From: Diploptera punctata
Taxonomy: Eukaryota; Arthropoda; Insecta; Blattodea; Blaberidae
Direction: 5' to 3'
Assembly: GCA_030220185.1 (NCBI GenBank)
Contig: JASPKZ010007288.1
Coordinates: 1,004,001-1,068,000 of the forward strand
Length of the DNA: 64,000 nucleotides
Position numbers and translations under genes: made by a program. Shown here piece after piece: positions 58,197-64,000 of the stretch. Within the stretch, counting starts at the first letter, position 1. Every line of letters begins with the position of its first letter. The notes below the pieces were generated by a model. That model worked only from the letters and a program-made list of their open reading frames with translations, was not told the origin of the DNA and made no database searches.

Positions 58197-58662
58197 GTAA
58201 TAGTTTAAAAAACTAAAACAATACGCTTTATTAGAAATCGAACTAAAAAAATTAAAACTAATTTTAATTTCCAACACGCTTGGGATAAAATTAAAGTGGT
58301 CAACAAAAAAATAATCTCGAACACATAGAGAATAAAACTAGAGTTATCAACAAAAAGAAAATAATTTACCATCGAAAGCGTGGGGTGCGTTTTATGATTT
58401 TTACATTTTCTTCTTAGAGACATTAATTTTACCAATATATGTTTATTATCAAATATCTTAACTGATATAGAGCACCCCACGCTTTTGATGGTAAAATTAT
58501 TTTCTTTTTGTTGATAACTCTAGTTTTATTCTATATGTGTTGGAGATGATTTTTTGGTTGACTACTTTAGTTTTATCCCAAGCGTGTTGGAAATTAAAAT
58601 TATTTTTCATTTTTTAGTTCGGTTTTCTAATAAAGCGTGTTGTTTTATTTTTTAAAACTATT
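58197..58662. mobile_element. Fold-back element, copy 2
   Basis: Arms 58201-58385 and 58470-58662 are inverted around a loop of about 85 bp. The site tatgtgttggagatg, disrupted by a LINE in copy 1, is whole here. Repeated AAAGCGTG/CACGCTTT-type octamers mark the arm ends. Confidence 0.85.
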
Positions 58663-58698
58663 ATTTATTTTTGTCGTAATTTTCGGTGTGTAGTTCAA

Positions 58699-59112
58699 TT
58701 GTTGCAGTTCAGTGAGTTTTCCGATGGAGCATGTTTTCTTACCAGTGGTAAGAGTAATAAACCTTTGCAGGGTTGCGAATCCACATGCATTAATCAAACA
58801 GAAAGGAGATTCCCGAAGGTCAATATTTCATGTGCTATGTCCAGACAACCAATCTACGGTCTGGATGACATGGTCTGTTCCCGATGGTCTCCACGATCTC
58901 CTGATCTCACATCTTGTGATTTCTCCCTTCGAGAGTATATGAAGGACCGTGTGTACGTACCCCTACTTCCCATCGATTATCAGGACCTGAGAAGAATGAT
59001 TGCCGTTGCTGTTGAATCTATTACTCCAAATAAACTGACCAAGGTGTGGGAGAAATTCGAATATCGCCTAGATGTGTGCCGTGTAACGAGAGGTGTTCAT
59101 ATCAAACACTTA
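58699..59112 (+). pseudogene. Mariner-like transposase, internally deleted
   Basis: The first 50 codons (in shifted frames: EHVFLPVVRVI, KSSIFHVL-like) recall the helix-turn-helix N-terminus. From about codon 60 the open frame turns directly into RWSPRSPDLTSCDFSLREYM, KDRVYVPLLP and VWEKFEYRLDVCRVTRGVHI, KHL, the conserved C-terminus; the Asp of CDF is the usual third catalytic position. The middle, with the first two catalytic Asp residues, is deleted. Related to 1530-2556 but from another subfamily. Terminal inverted repeats were not found. Confidence 0.75.
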
Positions 59113-59224
59113 TAAAGTATGTTATAAAAACTCGAAGAGTTTCTCCTTAATCTCATGTACGTTTTGCTCATGTATATCATCTAAGGGGAATTAAACAACT
59201 TTCAAACCATCATTTAAGAAGACG
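59113..59224. other. No recognisable feature
   Basis: Short spacer between the transposase remnant and the next LINE piece. Confidence 0.5.
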
Positions 59225-59435
59225 GTGTATATATTTGAAAGTCATTATAGTAAATCCAGAGCAAGAGAGCCCAGTAGGTGAGCCAAAAATGAGTTAGAAA
59301 ATGGTATTAATCATGGTTAATGGAAGGTAAATTATACAGGAGATGATTATAAAACATTAACCCAATATAGGGATATACGGAGAGCTTTATCTGCGCGGCC
59401 ATGAGCCTATAGGGTCGATGGTGCCGGTTAATTTA
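59225..59435 (+). pseudogene. LINE L-A, degraded 3' fragment
   Basis: PEQESPVGEPKMS, then NYTGDDYKTLTQYRDIRRAL and the cgcggccatgagcctatagg terminus. It is strongly diverged. Confidence 0.75.
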
Positions 59436-59459
59436 TTAGTTGGTTACAGTTATATTTAT

Positions 59460-59493
59460 TTTATTATTATTATTATTATTATTACTATTATTA
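59460..59493 (+). repeat. (ATT)n microsatellite
   Basis: About 11 units, upstream of an L-B fragment. Confidence 0.9.
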
Positions 59494-60065
59494 TAAAAAA
59501 ATTAAATATTTAGGATCTATTTTAGATAATAGTGAGAATTCAACTACAGAAATTGGAAACAAGAATAACTGATGGAAGAAGAATCATTGGTATTATGCAC
59601 TGAATGCTTTGGAATAGAAATATAATATACAGAACGAAGAAAACTATATTTCAAGTTCTGTTATAAAGCATGTTATTATATGGGTCCGAAACCCGGACGT
59701 TAAGTAGAAAACAAGCCAATAAAGATATTTATAATAGATATGAATTTTTGGAGGCGATCGACAAGAATTTCAAGAAGGGATAAGGTCAGAAAGAGCACAA
59801 TAAGGGAAATTTGCAAGTTGAAAAAGCATATTGGAAAAATTAGAAGAAAAGCGTTTGAAATGGTATGGACACCTCATACGAATGGAAGAAGATCCTTAAT
59901 TGGAAAGCAAATGGAAGAAGTGGAAGAGGCAGACCTAGCAAACTTTGGATGGATGGAGTGAGGAGAAGTATGGTAGCTTAGAGATCTGAGGAAAGAAGAT
60001 ATTCCAGACAGAAACCTTTGGCGACAAATCACTTTGGATTGAAGGAGAAACACTGTATTGAGGAA
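59494..60065 (+). pseudogene. LINE L-B related, 3' fragment
   Basis: KYLGSILDNSENSTTEIGNK (59500), then a YGSETRTLSRKQA-like box (59680), the IRRKAFEMVWTPHTNGRRS region and SGRGRPSKLWMDGVRRSMVA (59915). A 73-codon open piece lies at 59740-59961, but frames shift often. It is a divergent member of L-B or a sister family. Confidence 0.75.
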
Positions 60066-60249
60066 TATTGTTAATAAAAAATTATGATTAATAATAATAA
60101 TAATAATATTATTGTTGTTGTTGTTTCAGTTGTTCCATTTGTTGCAATATGCCTATATTTATGTGTTTATCCATATGCTAGGAATACAGAACATTTCGAG
60201 AAACTTGTTTTATCCTCTATATTATATTTATCTGCAAAAATATTCCCTG

Positions 60250-60345
60250 ACCAGCCTTATTGTCTTGTGGTGAGAGTTTGTAACTACAATTCAGGTACGG
60301 ACGGGTTCAATTCCCACTCAGAGCAATTTTTTTTGTTAAGGGAAT
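60250..60345 (+). mobile_element. S8 tRNA-like SINE, single copy in window
   Basis: A-box-like ttgtcttgtggtgagagttt and B box in gacgggttcaattcccactc, followed by a T run. The cloverleaf is weak. Confidence 0.55.
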
Positions 60346-60489
60346 TGTTCTTGGCAAGCCCTTACCTTCTTTAACTGGGATTTTATCGCTCCAAAATGGG
60401 AACTTATTCACCAATTTAATTTAGTTACGCTCATTTACCTAGAAATGTTAGCGAGCTGCAGACATCTAGTTAGTAGCTCAGTTATTGTT

Positions 60490-60722
60490 GGATGGGAAAC
60501 TGTTGGTAAATTTAGCACAGAGGCTCACTAGTTCATTTTTGTGGTTCTTTCACGAGCCTGAAAATCTTGAAACTCGGGACCCTCAGCTAAAAGACCCTCT
60601 CGGAGGACTTGTTCCTTCATGCTTTCCATCCAAAAAATCCGTAGAGTACTGCCGGGTTTGAACCCGCGTCTCTCCCAACTAGAGGCGAGGAACATAACAA
60701 GTAGCCCACCGCAGCAGAACTT
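60490..60722 (-). mobile_element. S3 SINE, partial
   Basis: The reverse complement begins ctgcggtgggctacttgtta, has B box in gcgggttcaaacccggca and continues to the tcaggctcgtgaaagaacca core. It lacks the distal third. Confidence 0.85.
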
Positions 60723-61348
60723 AAACAGTGTTGAAGGAGTAATTTAAAATTGCTAGAGCTCCACGTTGTCGAGAAAATTTGAAGAGGATATTTAAAGATG
60801 TTTGATGGGTCCAGGTAGGTTGTGATCTTGGGTGCGGTTGGCACTGACTCTCGTCAGGGAGACCAATAGGTATATCTAACCATATTTAAATGGAACAGAC
60901 CTGTGATGTAGTGAAATCACTCTTTATTCATAACCTATTTTCTCGCGTATTTTGCGCACCTTTAAATTTACTTTGCCACTAAAAAAAATGGGGAGCACAA
61001 ATATGCGGACTTTTAAAATTAGAGGTATTTTTTGAGTTATCTAAAATGAAGTAGGTAAGTATAGTAATTACGAATATACTAATTTTGTAATAACACTGTA
61101 GGTAGTGTTGAAATATACAACTAATAATTATGAATATAATCATGCAACAATAAATCTATGAATAATAATGTTTACACAGGCCAACAAAATTTGAACTTTT
61201 TTATGTTACAAGGGAGAAAATGTGTGTTTCTAACTTACTTTTTTGTTCTGATTTCAAATCATTTTACGGAACTTTTCCATCACCCAGGGTGTTCGAGTAA
61301 TCACATGAAAAACATTTTTCTTGTCTATACATTACAATTTATTATATC
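60723..61348. other. No recognisable feature
   Basis: Unassigned sequence downstream (3') of the DDE-like gene. A small inverted repeat aacactgtaggtagtgtt is at 61091-61108. Confidence 0.5.
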
Positions 61349-63023
61349 TTAGCTGAAATTATATTTGCTCACCCAAAATGTATGTAAATTGGGTTTTCGG
61401 CTGTACTTCGCTTTAGAAATATTCCTCTTCAGTGTCCAGCAGTAGTCTGCTAACATATTTGGACACCATTTACCCTGATAGCGCCTTACGATTTCCGCGA
61501 TGTCCTGGTGGAAGCGCTCCCCGTGTTCGTCGCTCACACACCCTAGATTTTCAGGGAACAAATCAAGATGGGAGTGCAGTAAGTGAATTTTCAATGACAC
61601 ATTACATCCCATTATCTTGTAGTTCTCAATCATCTCATTGACAAGTTCTCTGTAGTTATCAGACCTGAAGTTCCCCAGAAAATTTGAGACAACATATTTG
61701 AAAGATTGCCATGCAGCTGCTTCTTGCATATTTAACTTGTTCTGAAACTGCGTATTTTCATCAGTTTCTTTATTTGAGGACCAACAAATATCCCTTCTTT
61801 CAATTTAGCTTCACGGATCCTTGAAATTTATTTTTGAGGAAGATAAATGTACTGCCATCACGATCCATTGCTTTCACAAATTTTTTTATCAAGCCTAGTT
61901 TAATATGTAGTTGAGGTAATAAGATTTTTTCAGAACGTACAAGTGGTTGGTGAAGAACATTTTCTTGTCCAGGATTAAGTGACTCTCTCTTTGGCCAGTT
62001 CTTTTTAATATAATGATTACTTCTATCTCTGCTATTCCACTTGCACAAGAAGCAGCAAAATTTAGTATAGCCAAGCTGTAATCCAAGTAAGATGGCTATA
62101 ACTTTCAAATCCCCACATATCTGCCAAGAAAAATTGTCATACTTTATAGCGGATAGTAAGAGCTTCATATTCTCGTAATTTTCCTCCATACCAACTGCAT
62201 GGGCTAAAGGAATGAATGGATAAATTTTTCCATTATGTAGTAACACTGCTTTCAAACTTGTTTTCGAGGAGTCTATGAATAAACGCCAATCCTCAGATTT
62301 ATGCTCAGCACCCAGTGACTGAAACAAATTCTCAACATCATTGCAGAAAACTATGTCCTTCTCTTTAGAAAAGAAATCCTCAAGTTCCTTTTGGCGATTG
62401 CGGAAAAAAGTTACTTTGATGTCATCCTGCAATAGCTTCCATCCTTTCAATCTTGAAACAAGTAATTCTGCCTTGCTTTCACTTAAACCAAGATCCCGAA
62501 CCAAATAATTTAAATCCTTCTGTGTTAGAAAGTGAGTTTCATTTACAGCAGCATCTTCCGCAAAATCTGAATCATTCTGTAAATCCTGAACATCAGAAAG
62601 TTCTTCAATCGTTGTTATGTGATTTGGTGGAATTGGTATGGGTAAACCTGACCCATGAAGTACCGGTCGAATTGCTGAATCTAACATTGGATATTTAACG
62701 GTGTGTCTTGACTTGGAAGTTATTCCAGATATATTTGTCATGCAGAAGTAGCAGTCTGTCAAATGATTCTTAGGTTCGGGCCATATCATCGGGACTGCGA
62801 AAGGCATATGACGGGATCCTTTCAACCAGCCAGTTAATAGTGTTACACTTTTGGTACAACAGATTTCCGGGGCCCATATCTTGTTCTGGTCTATTTTGTT
62901 GTTAGAATAACAGTGATAAGCTCTTCTTATTAGAGGAGTAAACTTTCGCTTCTGCGCTTTGAAAGTGAGCTCACCACACACGAAACAAAAGTTGTTTCTA
63001 TCGTTAACACACTTTCGAGACAT
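61349..63023 (-). pseudogene. Long copy of an unnamed DDE-like family, two frameshifts
   Basis: An open frame of 407 codons from ATG at 63023 is followed, after two shifts near 61815 and 61765, by a 126-codon end; together about 555 residues. Seen: Cys pairs C13/C16 (CFVCGE), C55/C56 and C91/C94 (DCYFC) that may bind zinc; PFAVPMIWPEPKNH at 74; FIDSSKTSLKAVL with D251; WQICGDLKVIAILLG with D305; a CCFLCKWNSRDRS knuckle at 323; LPQLHIKLGLIKKFVKAM at 369; FLGNFRSDNY; and SDEHGERFHQDI with a conserved Glu. The D, D and E with these spacings suggest an RNase-H-like DDE nuclease, which is inference. From memory this family is multi-copy and unnamed in hemipterans and cockroaches. A second copy at 19253-19672 shares flanking DNA. 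No clear terminal repeats. Confidence 0.75.
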
Positions 63024-64000
63024 ATATCTTATACAAATACAATTTTACTCTTCTCTTTACAATACACTACAATACAATAACTACTTAGTCTTTACAATAC
63101 ATTTCTATCACAAATCACTTGACTATGGAAGTGAACACAGAATTAGCTTCTTTCATTAACCCATTCGCTTCAGGTTTAAATGCTCAATGCATTTCCCCAG
63201 AAACCGGATATAAGTTACCGTAAGTTATATTGTATATATTCAGACATTCAAAACAAACAAAATGTAACGGTACTTGAGATCAGAATAAAGATGAAAGCCA
63301 AAACACATTCCTCTAATATTCATAAATGTTAACAAAATATTGTCCTGACAAGGGATGTACAAATTATTGCAAAATATATAACAGCAGAGTTAAGCGAGTG
63401 TACCTCGCCTTCTGAGTTGAACGCCATCTAATTGCCGGCGAGTCTACCTCGTCTTTTGAAGTGAATGAGTTACGAAAGCTTCTCTTCAACTGCGAACTTA
63501 AAGCATACAATCACAGTTCTGTAGGAGAATGTCATTATTGTAAGTTATGAATTCAAGGCAACAATTGCAAAAAATTATGTCCATTATTAGCACAATGAAA
63601 TTAAATATAAATGTAAAATAATCCTTCTAATCATCGTGTTATATACCAAAAATGCTAATAAATAGGAAATTAATTATTTTCAAAATTACAAAAATATGGT
63701 CGGTGATGGAAAATTTCTGACTTCATTTTCGGACTCATCAGATGAAAATACATAAGAATCACCCAAAATCACTGTTGACCAGTGTTATTATACAAATGAA
63801 ACAATACAAATACCATAAATCGTCTATATTTTGAGAACTAGCAATTTCACGTGCACATAGGTGTACCATGTCATGTGAAACTGCGATATCATAGTTCCGC
63901 AACTCTAAAAATAAATTAATAGTTCATATTCTACAGCAGGGTATTTACTGGTTTTCGGGGCACGAAATATCCTACTGTCACTTATTCCATTATTTAGCAT
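63024..64000. other. 5' flank of the DDE-like gene, otherwise featureless
   Basis: Upstream side of the minus-strand gene. A block at 63755-63795 is shared with 20040-20080. Nothing else is recognisable. Confidence 0.5.
63755..63795 (-). repeat. Flanking block shared by both DDE-like copies
   Basis: aaaatcactgttgaccagtg, then ttattat and an atgaaa-like end. About 33 of 39 positions match 20040-20080. It lies 0.73 kb upstream of the start codon of the long copy. Confidence 0.6.

Larger units (their letters stand above)
56104..58665. repeat. Large imperfect palindromic complex
   Basis: Mirrored about 57770. Left to right: cacgctttatattagcttga with (TCTA)n and a 145-bp unit (minus); fold-back element 1; tRNA-Tyr-like (minus); three direct 163-bp units; (GATA)n with tcaagctaatataaagcgtg; the unit again (minus); tRNA-Tyr-like (plus); fold-back element 2. 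The segments 56331-57440 and 57801-58662 are inverted copies of each other (about 0.88 kb after removing a LINE insertion). Separately, 56104-56322 and 57575-57797 form a second, inner pair of inverted ends of about 220 bp, with TAATTG just outside both. Confidence 0.85.

Overview
The window is a stretch of AT-rich arthropod repeat DNA. I found no convincing single-copy host gene, no rRNA, no functional tRNA and nothing bacterial (no operons, no ribosome binding sites, no CRISPR). The long (TAA)n tracts, several tRNA-derived SINE families, decayed LINEs ending in tetranucleotide or trinucleotide tails, Penelope-like fragments, mariner-like and piggyBac-like remnants and many fold-back MITEs point to a large, repeat-inflated insect genome. 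From memory of similar sequences my best guess is Blattodea (cockroach or termite); this is inference and was not tested.

Layout. 1-1.3 kb: an unclassified dispersed repeat whose inverted relative lies at 51.1-51.85 kb. 1.4-2.6 kb: a mariner-like element with both inverted ends and a broken transposase. 3-4.3 kb: SINEs and microsatellites. 4.76-8.74 kb: a composite bounded by TTAA and piggyBac-like inverted ends. It holds an intact 420-codon gag-like ORF on the minus strand and a piggyBac transposase pseudogene on the plus strand that is split by a SINE. 10-18 kb: SINEs, a LINE 3' end and a Penelope-like 3' fragment. 19.2-20.1 kb: a fragment of an unnamed DDE-like family. 20.5-33.8 kb: LINE territory, with two long minus-strand copies of family L-A, the longest being 26.3-29.5 kb, and family L-C on the plus strand. 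34-47 kb: SINEs, MITEs and LINE 3' ends. 47.6-48.7 and 52.75-55.5 kb: LINE family L-B, the second copy split by a Penelope-like fold-back insertion with a 12-bp target duplication. 48.87-50.6 kb: a DNA transposon with 36-bp inverted ends, subterminal iterons and an internally deleted gene. 56.1-58.67 kb: a large imperfect palindrome with two inverted tRNA-Tyr-like sequences that still carry an intron. 58.7-59.1 kb: an internally deleted mariner-like transposase. 61.3-63.0 kb: the long copy of the DDE-like family.

The repeat families form a readable insertion history: SINE into piggyBac ORF, LINE L-A into one arm of the palindrome (the other arm keeps the empty site), a fold-back MITE into a LINE reverse transcriptase, and a Penelope fold-back into L-B. 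Family labels (L-A to L-G, S1 to S8, RpA) are mine and local to this annotation. The least explained items are the tRNA-Tyr palindrome, the 48.87-50.6 kb element, the DDE-like family and the intact gag-like ORF.
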